Assembly: GCA_903889745.1 (NCBI GenBank)
Contig: CAISYO010000043.1
Span: 1 to 35,270 of the forward strand
Direction of reading: 5' to 3'
Length of the DNA stretch: 35,270 nucleotides
Source of the DNA: an uncultured Bacteroidota bacterium
GTDB taxonomy: Bacteria > Bacteroidota > Bacteroidia > Flavobacteriales > Flavobacteriaceae
Below, piece after piece: positions 16,320 through 25,288 of this stretch. The notes under the pieces were generated by a model. That model worked only from the letters and a program-made list of their open reading frames with translations, had not been told where the DNA came from and searched no databases. Made by a program: the position numbers and the translations under genes. Within the stretch, counting starts at the first letter, position 1. Every line of letters begins with the position of its first letter.

Positions 16320-17300
16320 ATGATACGAAGCGGAACAATTGGCATACTTTTATTCCTTTTCTTTTCTTGTACTAACAAGAATGAATCGAGTGAAATAGCG
16401 TTCGGAAGTTCGTTCGGCGAAATTAATACGGTTTCAATTGTTGTCGATGATTATTTATGGAATGGCGAAATAGGAGACACCCTTAGAAAAAAATGGGCGG
16501 CACCGGTTGACGGACTTCCGCAAGAAGAACCGCTTTTTACCCTGAATCAATATCCTACAAAAGTATTTGAAGGAATGGTTAAAAAAAATAGGAATATTAT
16601 TGTGGTTAAAAAAGGAACGAAGGAATCATTTATTCATAAAAAAAATCATTTTGCAAACCCACAACAGTTGTTTTATATTACTGCAACTTCAAACGAAGCC
16701 TTGGTAAAATTACTGGAGCAAAAATCGGCAGAAATTATAAAATCAATAAAAGAGTCTGAAATTATTGAAAATCAAAATCGCATTTTAAAAACACCAGTTT
16801 CTGACCAATTAATTCAAGAGAAATTTCAGGTTAAATTGGCGCTTCGATCGAATTATAAGTATGAATTAGTAGGTAAAAAATTTTTATGGATTCGGCGAGA
16901 ATTAGCAACAGGATACAACAGTTTATTGCTCTATGAAGTTCCTATTTCCCAAATAGAAAAAAACAACACTATTGTCAACAATATTTTGCATGTTAGGGAT
17001 TCTATCGGAAAAAAATTTATTCATGGATCGGTAGGAAAAACCTGGATGATTTCCGAAAAAGCGTACTCTCCGTATTTTTTACAAACCAAAATAGATCAAA
17101 AACAAGCTTTTGAAACCAAAGGCACTTGGCAACTTAAAAATGATTTTATGTCGGGTCCATTTATTAATTATGCCATTAAAGACACTAAGAACAATCGGTA
17201 TTTAATTTTGGATGGTTTTACCTATAATCCATCAAAATCAAAGCGCGATTTAGTTTTTGAACTGGAAGCCATGATGAAGTCGGTGGTTTTTTTACCTTAA
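16320..17300 (+). CDS. DUF4837-family lipoprotein
   Basis: The 326-residue product has a lipoprotein signal (LLFLFFSC, lipidated Cys17). The mature part matches the Bacteroidota family DUF4837 as I recall it: a S-x-G-E-I-N-T-V-S-I-V-V-D-D-x-L-W-N-G start, then P-L-F-x-L-N-Q, and a C-terminal G-x-W-Q-L-K-N-D-F-M-x-G-P-F block. No catalytic motif is visible and the function is unknown. It sits between a cell-wall transglycosylase (10 bp gap) and an acetyltransferase gene (10 bp gap), so all three are probably on one transcript. A surface or periplasmic role follows from the lipobox only. Confidence 0.85.
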   Translation: MIRSGTIGILLFLFFSCTNKNESSEIAFGSSFGEINTVSIVVDDYLWNGEIGDTLRKKWAAPVDGLPQEEPLFTLNQYPTKVFEGMVKKNRNIIVVKKGTKESFIHKKNHFANPQQLFYITATSNEALVKLLEQKSAEIIKSIKESEIIENQNRILKTPVSDQLIQEKFQVKLALRSNYKYELVGKKFLWIRRELATGYNSLLLYEVPISQIEKNNTIVNNILHVRDSIGKKFIHGSVGKTWMISEKAYSPYFLQTKIDQKQAFETKGTWQLKNDFMSGPFINYAIKDTKNNRYLILDGFTYNPSKSKRDLVFELEAMMKSVVFLP

Positions 17301-17310
17301 TTACCCAACT

Positions 17311-17757
17311 ATGGAAATTACATTTAAAATAAAGCGATTTAACGAACTTTCTTCAGCCGAACTCTATGAAGTATTACAATTTCGGTCAGAAGTGTTTGTA
17401 GTGGAGCAAAATTGCGTCTATCAAGACATTGATGGCAAAGACGAAAAGGCGCTGCATGTGTTAGGGTATTATCAAAATGAATTAACGGCTTATTCAAGAT
17501 TGTTTGATGCTGGAAAATATTTTGAAGAAGCATCGATAGGAAGAGTTATTGTGCGTCAAAAATTTCGAAAATTCAATTTCGGACATGAATTGATGCGGGT
17601 TTCCATTGCTGCAATAGAAGAAAATTTTAATCAAACTGCCATTACTATTTCGGCCCAAGAATATTTAAAAAAATTTTATGAAAGCCATGGTTTTATCCAA
17701 ACCAGCGAATCCTATTTAGAAGACGATATTCCGCATATTGAGATGAAGAAAAAGTAA
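17311..17757 (+). CDS. ElaA-like GNAT N-acetyltransferase
   Basis: The 148-residue cytoplasmic protein has a single GNAT fold. The N-terminal LQFRSEVFVVEQNCVYQD with D-I-D-G-K-D is the signature of the ElaA subfamily, and RVIVRQKFRKFNFGHELM holds the acetyl-CoA pyrophosphate loop (a variant of Q/R-x-x-G-x-G/A). The substrate of ElaA is unknown. It is the last gene of the mltD-DUF4837 group. Its stop is 1 bp from the stop of the convergent OmpA-domain gene, with no terminator visible between them. Confidence 0.88.
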   Translation: MEITFKIKRFNELSSAELYEVLQFRSEVFVVEQNCVYQDIDGKDEKALHVLGYYQNELTAYSRLFDAGKYFEEASIGRVIVRQKFRKFNFGHELMRVSIAAIEENFNQTAITISAQEYLKKFYESHGFIQTSESYLEDDIPHIEMKKK

Positions 17758-17758
17758 C

Positions 17759-18601
17759 TTATTTTTTTCCCGCCGGAACCTCATTTTTTAAAATCAACAA
17801 TTCTACCCTCCTATCAAGTGCGCTGCCTTGTTTCAAAGATTGGGTGTTGCCATATCCTCTATAAGTCATACGCGAGTTACTAATGCCTTTTTTAAATAAA
17901 TAATTAAAAACTCTTTTAGCTCTATTAACAGATAATTCCCTTTTTTTAGTCTCTCTATCTATGGCTTCTCTGTGATAAGTGGGCGTGCAACATACGTGTC
18001 CTTGTACTTCAAATTGTATGTTTTTGAATTTGAGTAATAATAGTGCAACTTTATCAAGCTCTTTTTTAGCTTGAACGGTCAATTGACTACTTCCGCGTTC
18101 AAAAAGTACTTTTTCTAAATATATGCGATCACCCGGAACTACATCTTTTTTTATAGTGCTATAAACCCCCGGAATTTTTAAATTTTCAATGGTAATAGAT
18201 TTGTAGTTTACAACCACATCAACTCTTCGGTTTTTAGATCGGGCTTCTGGGATATCGGTTTGTAAATCTTCATCGAGCATTATGCGACCTTTTCCTTCAA
18301 GTGTAATGATAATTTTGCTTTTGATACCGCGTTCAATTAACTTGTTTTTTACGGTTGTGGCTCTATTGGTTGACAATACAAAGTTGTATTCGTCTTTTCC
18401 TCTATCGTCGCAATACCCATAAATTTGTATGGATTCGATTCGTGAAGTATCAATTTTTTGGACAAATGCTATGACACCTTCGGCTTGTTCTTCTTTTAAA
18501 TTGAATTTATCAAACTCAAAAAAGATAGAATAGATTTCTTCTTCTTGAGCAAAACTAAGCCCAAAAGTGAAAAATGCCACTACAAATACTAACCATTTCA
18601 T
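17759..18601 (-). CDS. Secreted protein with two tandem OmpA-like domains
   Basis: The 280-residue protein has a signal peptide ending at SFAQ (about residue 19) and then only two OmpA C-terminal-like domains. The first (about 24-133) has FFEFDKFNL, IYGYCDDRG, LSTNRA and RSKNRRV. The second (about 160-272) has VLFERGSSQL, QGHVCC, LSVNRA and ALDRRVEL. Both keep the Asn-Arg and Arg-Arg features used to bind diaminopimelate in peptidoglycan. There is no beta-barrel and no lipobox, so it is probably a soluble periplasmic wall-binding protein. Domain 2 has an unusual pair of adjacent cysteines (204-205). It follows the S41 protease gene by 24 bp and probably shares its transcript. Confidence 0.85.
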   Translation of the reverse strand: MKWLVFVVAFFTFGLSFAQEEEIYSIFFEFDKFNLKEEQAEGVIAFVQKIDTSRIESIQIYGYCDDRGKDEYNFVLSTNRATTVKNKLIERGIKSKIIITLEGKGRIMLDEDLQTDIPEARSKNRRVDVVVNYKSITIENLKIPGVYSTIKKDVVPGDRIYLEKVLFERGSSQLTVQAKKELDKVALLLLKFKNIQFEVQGHVCCTPTYHREAIDRETKKRELSVNRAKRVFNYLFKKGISNSRMTYRGYGNTQSLKQGSALDRRVELLILKNEVPAGKK

Positions 18602-18625
18602 AGATTGATAATTAGTTTTAATTAG

Positions 18626-20260
18626 TTATTTTTTTAATATCGAAGCGTATTGAACCGAATTGTTTAACAGATTAATAGCTTGTTCAATTTCGGGATTGTT
18701 TTTAGTATAAAATAAATACAATCCTTCTCTATATTGATGTCTGATGATCAATTCTTCTTGCAATTGTTTTTTAATTTGCTCTTTGTTTTTATCAAGCTCT
18801 GCTTCCTGACTTTTCTCTAGCGCTACTTCTAATTGTTTGTATTCTGCTGCAATTTGACCCTCAATTTTTTCCTTTTTTGCGTTTTCTAAGACAGTTTTAA
18901 GCGCTTTATGGGTTTCGGTGTCAAGTGTAATTTTTTCTTGTTTTAAATACGATTTAAAGGCTAAAAAATCAGCATCAGATACGGTAGGAATACCATCAAT
19001 CGTTGGATTTTTATAATACAACTGGGTTGCAAAATTAAAAATGGCATCGTTCTTCAAAAGAATATCGGTACTATTTGCTAATTTAGAGGAAGCAATTTCT
19101 ACATCGGGCAAAACCCCACCACCATCATAAACCGTTCGCCCGGCTTTTGTTTTAAAGGCGTTAAATTCGTTTTGTGTTTTTTTAATTGCTTTACCGTTTT
19201 CATCTTTTTTTGAATAATCCAATGCCTGAATACATCTTCCAGAAGGCGTATAATATCTTGAAATAGTTACTTTTACTTGTGTGCCGTAGGATAAATCTAA
19301 AGGCCGTTGCACTAATCCTTTTCCAAAACTTCTACTACCTAAAACTACCCCACGGTCTAAATCTTGAATGGCTCCCGCAACAATTTCAGATGCCGAAGCA
19401 CTTTTTCCGTCTACAATAACCGCTAATGGAATTTCTAAATCACTTGGTTCGTTTTTAGTGCGGTATTCAGAATTGTATTTTATGTTTTTTGATTTTGTAG
19501 TTACAATAAGTTCGTTTTTAGCGACAAAAAGATTGCAAATATTTACCGCTTCGTGTAATAATCCACCTGGATTTCCTCTTAAATCTAAAATAATTTTAGT
19601 AGCGCCTTGTTGTTTTAGGTCTAATAAGGCCGCTTTGGTTTCGGCACTCGCTTTTTCGTTAAATTTTGATAAAACAATATAGCCTGTTTTATCTTTCAAA
19701 AGCGCATAATAGGGAACCGCTTTAATTTCAACCTCATTTAAAATAATGGTTGCGTTTTGTTGCTTACCTTGTCTAATGTATTGAATTGTAACTTGAGTGT
19801 TTTTGGCACCTTTTAGCAATTGTGAAGCATCTTCTTTATATTCTTTTAAGCTTACGTCTCCTATTTGAGTAATTTCGTCACCCGCTTTTAAACCCGCTTT
19901 ATCTGCCGGAAAACCTTTGTAAACTTCTTTTAGATATACTTTTCCGTCTTTTCGTTGCACCATAGCCCCGATGCCAGTATATTCGCCAGTATTGTTAATT
20001 TTAAACTTTAAAACGTCTTGTTCGTTAAAAAAAACAGTGTAGGGATCCAATTCCTTGAGCATGTTTTTGATGGCAATATCCATAAGTTCTCCGGCATTGG
20101 TTTCATCCACGTAGTTTTGATTTACGGTTTTGAAAACGCCTGTAAAAATTTCGATTTGTTTAGCAATTTCAAAAAAGTCATTTTTAAAACTTACCCCTAT
20201 TAAAAGAAAGGACAAGGTTACTACGGGAATAATTATTTTCTTTTTGAAAAAACGCTTCAT
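18626..20260 (-). CDS. S41-family C-terminal processing protease (CtpA-like)
   Basis: The 544-residue periplasmic protease has an N-terminal membrane anchor (about 8-25). A PDZ domain follows at about 90-170 (TGIGAMVQ, PADKAGLKAGDEI), then the S41 catalytic core: LDLRGNPGG at about 226-233, the serine loop DGKSASASEIVAGA at 284-297 and the catalytic lysine in SFGKG (Lys314). This Ser-Lys dyad protease trims C-termini of envelope proteins. The C-terminal 120 residues are a Lys/Glu/Gln-rich helical extension. The gene lies 71 bp after rnpA on the same strand with no terminator, and 24 bp before the OmpA-domain gene, so the three probably form an operon. Confidence 0.93.
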   Translation of the reverse strand: MKRFFKKKIIIPVVTLSFLLIGVSFKNDFFEIAKQIEIFTGVFKTVNQNYVDETNAGELMDIAIKNMLKELDPYTVFFNEQDVLKFKINNTGEYTGIGAMVQRKDGKVYLKEVYKGFPADKAGLKAGDEITQIGDVSLKEYKEDASQLLKGAKNTQVTIQYIRQGKQQNATIILNEVEIKAVPYYALLKDKTGYIVLSKFNEKASAETKAALLDLKQQGATKIILDLRGNPGGLLHEAVNICNLFVAKNELIVTTKSKNIKYNSEYRTKNEPSDLEIPLAVIVDGKSASASEIVAGAIQDLDRGVVLGSRSFGKGLVQRPLDLSYGTQVKVTISRYYTPSGRCIQALDYSKKDENGKAIKKTQNEFNAFKTKAGRTVYDGGGVLPDVEIASSKLANSTDILLKNDAIFNFATQLYYKNPTIDGIPTVSDADFLAFKSYLKQEKITLDTETHKALKTVLENAKKEKIEGQIAAEYKQLEVALEKSQEAELDKNKEQIKKQLQEELIIRHQYREGLYLFYTKNNPEIEQAINLLNNSVQYASILKK

Positions 20261-20331
20261 GAATTTAGCAATTGATTAATAGGTATACGAAAGTAACGAT
20301 TATTATGGAAAAAGTAAACGGTTATGATGAT

Positions 20332-20703
20332 TTACTTTGTTGTTTCAATGAATTTTTGAAAAAGCTGAATGGTTTTTTCTTCGATTTCTTGATAGGATAG
20401 ACGCTCTTTTGTTTGATAAAAAAACATAAACGCATAAGGTTTTTCAAGATTATCGATTAAAAGATGTTTGTTTAAACGGTAGGTTTCGCGCAATACACGT
20501 TTGTAATAATTGCGATCAACCGCTTTTTTGAAATACTTTTTTGAAACCGAAACGCCCATTTTTATTAATTCAGCATTTTCTTCTTTATTTTCAACATATA
20601 CTAAACGCAACGGAAATTTCGAAACCGAATTTCCGTCCGAAAAAAGCAAATCGATTATGGTTTTGCTCTTTAATTTTTCGTGTTTTGGATACGTGAACTG
20701 CAT
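20332..20703 (-). CDS. rnpA: Ribonuclease P protein component
   Basis: Protein subunit of RNase P, which with the rnpB RNA removes tRNA 5' leaders. The 123-residue basic protein starts F-T-Y-P-K-H-E-K-L-K-S, has the MGVSVSKKYFKKAVDRN segment, and the basic helix AVDRNYYKRVLRE (the classical RNR reads RNY here). rpmH (ribosomal protein L34), usually just upstream, is absent: the preceding gene is an M1 peptidase separated by a terminator. The -7 word TACCTTTG ends 4 bases before the ATG, so a leaderless mRNA is predicted. The S41 protease gene follows in the same direction. Confidence 0.95.
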   Translation of the reverse strand: MQFTYPKHEKLKSKTIIDLLFSDGNSVSKFPLRLVYVENKEENAELIKMGVSVSKKYFKKAVDRNYYKRVLRETYRLNKHLLIDNLEKPYAFMFFYQTKERLSYQEIEEKTIQLFQKFIETTK

Positions 20704-20707
20704 AAGG

Positions 20708-20715
20708 CAAAGGTA
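20708..20715 (-). promoter_or_regulatory. -7 promoter element of rnpA (TACCTTTG) almost abutting the ATG
   Basis: A perfect TAnnTTTG word on the minus strand. Four bases (CCTT) separate it from the ATG. It lies directly behind the terminator of the upstream peptidase gene. Confidence 0.5.
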
Positions 20716-20717
20716 TA

Positions 20718-20745
20718 AAAAAAGCCGACTTGTTGGAGTCGGCTT
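20718..20745 (-). terminator. Rho-independent terminator of the M1 peptidase gene
   Basis: AAGCCGACT and AGTCGGCTT form a perfect 9-bp stem with a 6-base loop, followed on the minus strand by a T-run. It separates the M1 peptidase gene from rnpA. Confidence 0.92.
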
Positions 20746-20750
20746 AAATG

Positions 20751-22634
20751 CTATTGTTTTTTCGGAAAAATATTATCTTCTTTATTTATATCGGCCATTT
20801 TATTTTCTGGATCAATAGTAATGGATTTAATAGTACTTATTGATTTTGGAATTTCAAATGTAAATGATGGATAAGCCCAATCCCAACCTTTTAAAACAGT
20901 TCCTTTGATTCCAGGGTATGGATTTTGTTTTTCCCATCGCATTAACGTGTTCGGAATGTAGAAAAATTCTTTAGTTCCGTCGGAATATTCGACAATAATA
21001 TCTAGTGGCATTGGCATTCTGCCTTTTCTTTCTAAAACTACTTTTGTAGTAGAAGAATTCATTTCAGAAACTTCTTTAAAACCATAATCAATAGTGTTCG
21101 TAGTCAACGTCCAATCTAATAAATACCAATCTAAATTTGCACCAGAAACTTTTTCGGCCACACGTTTAATGTCGTTAGGTGTTGGGTGTGTAAATTTATA
21201 GTCGTTGTAATAGCGTTTGATGGTTTTGTTGAGGTTTTCTTCGCCAATAATATACCCTAATTGCACTAAAAAAACTTCTCCTTTGCTATAAGCCGAGATA
21301 CCATAAGCCATATTCAATTCATAACGATCAGCATGGGTTGAAAGCGGTTGCTCTTTTCCAGATTTTGCTAAATAAATATAATTATTATAAGCGTCTTCAT
21401 ATGGAATTTCTGGTTTTTTTGGAGGTAACACTTTGTTCATGGCTAAGTTTGAAATATAGGAAGTAAATCCTTCATCCATCCATTCGTGTTTGGTTTCGTT
21501 AGTTGCCAAAACAAATTGGAACCAAGAATGCGCCATTTCGTGTGCAGTAACTCCTACTAAACTTCCAAAGGATCTGTTTCCGGTGATTAAGGTACACATA
21601 CCATATTCCATTCCACCATCGCCACCTTGAATTACCGAGTATTGTTTGTACGGATATTGTCCTACATTTTCATTAAAAAAAGCTAACAATTCAGCGGTTT
21701 TGGGTTGCATTTTTTTCCAATTTTCCAAATTATCTTTTTTGTTTTTGTATAGGAAATGCAATTCTACATTGTTTGGACCCATCAACTTGTCGTGTATGAA
21801 ATCATTATCGGCGCCCCAAGCAAAATCGTGTACATTAGGCGCATAAAAATGCCAAGTTAGTGTTTTGGTTTTCTTTGGATAGACAACCGTTATCCCTTCA
21901 TCTTGATAACCATGACCTATTTCGTTTTTGTTTTGTAAATAGCCTGTTCCGCCAATTGTGTAGTTTTTATCAATTGTGATTTTTACGTCAAAATTTCCCC
22001 AAACGCCATGAAATTCACGAGCAATGTAAGGATTTGCGTGCCAACCTTCGAAATCATATTCGCATAATTTTGGATACCATTGCGTCATAGATAAAGCAAC
22101 ACCTTCTTCAGATATTCTTCCAGAACGACGAATTTGCAAAGGCACTTGACCTTCAAAATCTAATGAAAAGGTAGTTTTTTGTTTGGGTAATATGGCTTTC
22201 GCCAACGTTACTTCTAAAATAGTACCCGCTACTTTTGTGGTTGCTGCAACACCATCTTGTTTAAAATTGGCGATGTTTAAATAGCCTATTTCGTTTGGTT
22301 TTAAAGTACTAATTCTACTTTCTTTAGTTTCTTTTCCTTCTTTTTTAAAGGTTCTTACCATTCGTTTATCTGGATCAGAAATGGCTTGAAGTCTCGCGTC
22401 CATTTCGCTTCCAGGTTGAAACGCATTATTGAATAAATGATAATATACTTTATGTAAGGTATCGTTAGAATTATTGGTGTAAACAATTTCTTGTTTTCCG
22501 GTGTATTGGAACTTTTTCACATCCATATTCACCTCCATTTTATAGTCAACGTGTTGTTGCCAGTAGCCCGGATTTGGATTGTTTTGTGCTAGAGCGAAAA
22601 TCGGAAATAAGCTTAATAAAAGTATTTTTTTCAT
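20751..22634 (-). CDS. M1-family zinc metallopeptidase (aminopeptidase N-like)
   Basis: The 627-residue secreted protease has a signal peptide ending at FALAQ. The zinc site is HEMAH at 365-369 with the third ligand Glu388 in W-M-D-E-G (HExxH-x18-E). Upstream lies GGMEYG (about 329-334), the exopeptidase substrate-binding motif, normally GxMEN or GGMEYP. The N-terminal beta domain covers about 25-240. The family removes N-terminal residues from peptides, and in Bacteroidota such enzymes are periplasmic or exported. The frame is open back to a TTG at 22640, but ATG 22634 gives a clean signal peptide. It lies 75 bp after the S8 protease gene on the same strand, with a hairpin between them. Confidence 0.94.
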   Translation of the reverse strand: MKKILLLSLFPIFALAQNNPNPGYWQQHVDYKMEVNMDVKKFQYTGKQEIVYTNNSNDTLHKVYYHLFNNAFQPGSEMDARLQAISDPDKRMVRTFKKEGKETKESRISTLKPNEIGYLNIANFKQDGVAATTKVAGTILEVTLAKAILPKQKTTFSLDFEGQVPLQIRRSGRISEEGVALSMTQWYPKLCEYDFEGWHANPYIAREFHGVWGNFDVKITIDKNYTIGGTGYLQNKNEIGHGYQDEGITVVYPKKTKTLTWHFYAPNVHDFAWGADNDFIHDKLMGPNNVELHFLYKNKKDNLENWKKMQPKTAELLAFFNENVGQYPYKQYSVIQGGDGGMEYGMCTLITGNRSFGSLVGVTAHEMAHSWFQFVLATNETKHEWMDEGFTSYISNLAMNKVLPPKKPEIPYEDAYNNYIYLAKSGKEQPLSTHADRYELNMAYGISAYSKGEVFLVQLGYIIGEENLNKTIKRYYNDYKFTHPTPNDIKRVAEKVSGANLDWYLLDWTLTTNTIDYGFKEVSEMNSSTTKVVLERKGRMPMPLDIIVEYSDGTKEFFYIPNTLMRWEKQNPYPGIKGTVLKGWDWAYPSFTFEIPKSISTIKSITIDPENKMADINKEDNIFPKKQ

Positions 22635-22653
22635 ATTCAATTTTTAAAAGAAA

Positions 22654-22682
22654 TCCTACAAGGTGATTTAAGTCTTGTAGGA
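22654..22682 (-). terminator. Hairpin between the S8 and M1 protease genes
   Basis: TCCTACAAG and CTTGTAGGA form a perfect 9-bp stem with an 11-base loop. On the minus strand the stem is followed by TTTCTTTT, a broken T-run, so this is a moderate or leaky terminator for the S8 protease gene. Confidence 0.6.
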
Positions 22683-22709
22683 AAAATTTAGGTTAAAGAA
22701 AAGATGACA

Positions 22710-24305
22710 TTATTTTTTAGCCATTTTTTTAGCTAAAAGTAACGCGTTATATGCATTTACCATTTTACCCGATTTTGAAGCCTCGGAAAAATTAGCTTTA
22801 TGCTTGTCTTCTCCTAAAATAACCGTGTTTTTTAAAGGCATTCCACTTTCCATAATAACTTGTTTCACTTGAATTGCGGTTAAACTTGGATAGTAAGAAC
22901 GTATTAAAGTAGCTACTCCTGCCACATTTGGAGACGCCATTGAAGTTCCTTGTAAGTATTCGTAAGTATTTAAGGGAGTTGTTGCATAAATTTCATCTCC
23001 TGGGGCATAAATATCTACGTTGTTTTTTCCATAATTTGAAAAATCAGCAACCATTTTGGTGCCATAACTTGGTGATAATGCTCCGATGATTAATACATTG
23101 TTAGCAAACTCTGGGCTTCCGTCATAAGTATCGTTTGGATATTTATTGGTCACATCTAAATCATACGATTCATTTCCTGCAGCAATAACTACTAAAACGT
23201 CTTTAGATTCAGCATATTTAATGGCATCAATAACCCATTCTTTATTTTGAGAAAAATACTTACCGAAAGAACCATTGATAACTTTAGCACCATTATCTAC
23301 CGCATATCTTATTCCTAATGCGATATCTTTGTCGTATTCATCACCATCTGGAACAGCTCTTACAACTAATATTTCAGCATTATTAGTAACGCCATCACCG
23401 CCTTTATTGTTTCCTCTAACTTGCGCTACAATTCCTGCTACGTGCGTTCCGTGTTTAGCGGCTTTTGGATCTGGACCAAAAACATTATTATTTCCGTATT
23501 TCGTATCTTTTAAATCGTTTGGATTATCTCCAACAATAGAACGCCCGTCGTATTCAACATTTAAGTTGTAGTTGATTTGTCCGTAAACATAGTCTTTAAA
23601 CTCTTCAATTTCTGCATCAAACTTCTCTTTGGTTGTATTGCTTAAAATTTGAGTAAACATTGCTTTTGCTTGTTTAACTCCTGAATCATCAGATTTTATC
23701 GCTTTAATATCCTCTATAGTAAAAACATCTTTTTTCAAGTGATTCTTGATGGTTTTTTCAGCATTTAAGATGAAGTCTAATTGTTGTTTTTGACCTTGAA
23801 TCCCTTTTAGTTCATCTGCTAATTTTTCTTTCGCTTTTTCATAATCGGGAGTGCTTGGTCCTTTTTTAACAATACGCGTCATTTCAAGTTGTTCGTGCAC
23901 TGCGTTTCCAAGGAAATTCCATCCGTGGATATCGTCAATATAACCGTTTTTATCATCGTCAATCCCGTTACCAGCAATCTCTTTTGGATTGGTCCAAATT
24001 ACCGCTTTTAAATCTTCGTGGTTAATATCCACACCAGAATCTACGATACCTACAATTACTTTTTTACCTTTTTTACCTTTGATTATTTCTTTGTAGGCTT
24101 TATCTACACTCATTCCTGGCACGGTGTCATTTACTAAATCCAAATGACTCCAACGTTTTAAATCGTTTTCGGCAACAGGAGTTGTTTTTAAGGGTAATTT
24201 ATCAATATTTTCAACAGGTGTTGATATCATTTTTTGTGATCCACAGCTTGCTAAAATAAATCCTAAAGCCAAGCTTAAATAAAGCGGTCTAACAATTTTT
24301 TTCAT
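22710..24305 (-). CDS. S8-family subtilisin-like serine protease, lipoprotein
   Basis: The 531-residue protein has a lipoprotein signal (GFILASC, Cys21). The catalytic triad is Asp89 (VGIVDSGVDINHEDL), His285 (KHGTHVAG) and Ser455 (GTSMASPNVAG), with the oxyanion Asn in AAGNE (about 378). About 195 residues separate Asp from His, several times the distance in subtilisin. The extra part (about 135-245) is charged and mostly helical. No propeptide domain is obvious beyond residues 30-80 and there is no C-terminal sorting domain. The protein is therefore probably held at the membrane facing the periplasm or cell surface. The M1 peptidase gene follows downstream, which suggests joint protein or peptide degradation; that link is inference. 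Confidence 0.93.
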   Translation of the reverse strand: MKKIVRPLYLSLALGFILASCGSQKMISTPVENIDKLPLKTTPVAENDLKRWSHLDLVNDTVPGMSVDKAYKEIIKGKKGKKVIVGIVDSGVDINHEDLKAVIWTNPKEIAGNGIDDDKNGYIDDIHGWNFLGNAVHEQLEMTRIVKKGPSTPDYEKAKEKLADELKGIQGQKQQLDFILNAEKTIKNHLKKDVFTIEDIKAIKSDDSGVKQAKAMFTQILSNTTKEKFDAEIEEFKDYVYGQINYNLNVEYDGRSIVGDNPNDLKDTKYGNNNVFGPDPKAAKHGTHVAGIVAQVRGNNKGGDGVTNNAEILVVRAVPDGDEYDKDIALGIRYAVDNGAKVINGSFGKYFSQNKEWVIDAIKYAESKDVLVVIAAGNESYDLDVTNKYPNDTYDGSPEFANNVLIIGALSPSYGTKMVADFSNYGKNNVDIYAPGDEIYATTPLNTYEYLQGTSMASPNVAGVATLIRSYYPSLTAIQVKQVIMESGMPLKNTVILGEDKHKANFSEASKSGKMVNAYNALLLAKKMAKK

Positions 24306-24381
24306 CTTCTTTGATTAATTAATTTCATTTATTGGACTGATTTGATTTGTTTTTGTTACAGTTTTTTAAATTTTAAAAGTG

Positions 24382-25239
24382 TTAGAAAAGGTCTTCACAT
24401 TTGAAAACTTCTTTTAACCGAACTCCTTTTTCGGTCTGTTCAACAGTGATAATTTGATTATGAGCGTCGTGTTCTAGAAACAAATAATAATTGTTTTCTG
24501 CTGCTGCGTTCATAAATTTTGTTTTTTCGTCTAAAGTTAGCAACGGTCTGGTATCATAACCCATTACATAAGGAATAGGAATATGCCCCGCGGTTGCTAA
24601 TAAATCACCACAAAAAACAATTGTTTTCCCATTATAATCAATATGCGGAATCATTTGTTTTTCGGTATGACCATCGGCAAAGAAAATGCCAAAACCTAAT
24701 TCAGATTCTTGTAAAAAATCACCTTCTGGTCGTTTGATAAAATTGAGTTGCCCACTTTCTTGCATCGGAATGATGTTTTCATGTAAAAACGATGCTTTTT
24801 CTCTAGAGTTTGGCTTTGTAGCCCATTCCCAATGATTGTCATTCGTCCAAAATTTTGCATTTTTAAACGCTACTTCATAGCCCGTTTTGGATGCGTTCCA
24901 GTTGACACTTCCACCACAATGGTCAAAATGCAAATGTGTCATAAAGACATCGGTAACCTCATCGCGATGAAAACCCGCATTTTTTAGTGATTTATCTAAC
25001 GAATGATCGCCCCAAAGCGAATAATATCCAAAAAACTTATCCGATTGTTTGTTGCCCATTCCGGTATCTATCAAAATTAAACGATTTTCGTCTTCAATTA
25101 ATAAACAACGAGCTGCAATATCAATTAAGTTGTTTTCATCGGCCGGATTGGTTTTATTCCAAATGGTTTTTGGCACAACACCAAACATAGCACCTCCATC
25201 AAGTTTAAAATTTCCAGCTTCAATAGCATGCAATTTCAT
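24382..25239 (-). CDS. MBL-fold metallo-hydrolase
   Basis: The 285-residue cytoplasmic protein has no signal peptide. The metallo-beta-lactamase signature THLHFDHCGG lies at 101-110 (ligands His102, His104, Asp106, His107), preceded by ILIDTGMG. Further ligands appear in the F-A-D-G-H-T segment (about His212), V-F-C-G-D (about 235) and L-E-H-D-A-H near 264. The sequence resembles the lactonase/hydrolase branch (AiiA-like, YtnP-like) more than the glyoxalase II branch, but the substrate cannot be assigned. It is divergent from the suf operon across a 233-bp region holding an inverted repeat. The S8 protease gene follows 76 bp later on the same strand. Confidence 0.85.
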   Translation of the reverse strand: MKLHAIEAGNFKLDGGAMFGVVPKTIWNKTNPADENNLIDIAARCLLIEDENRLILIDTGMGNKQSDKFFGYYSLWGDHSLDKSLKNAGFHRDEVTDVFMTHLHFDHCGGSVNWNASKTGYEVAFKNAKFWTNDNHWEWATKPNSREKASFLHENIIPMQESGQLNFIKRPEGDFLQESELGFGIFFADGHTEKQMIPHIDYNGKTIVFCGDLLATAGHIPIPYVMGYDTRPLLTLDEKTKFMNAAAENNYYLFLEHDAHNQIITVEQTEKGVRLKEVFKCEDLF

Positions 25240-25288
25240 GATTTGTTATTTTGTGCCAAAATACAAAAAATACTATAAATGGAAACTA

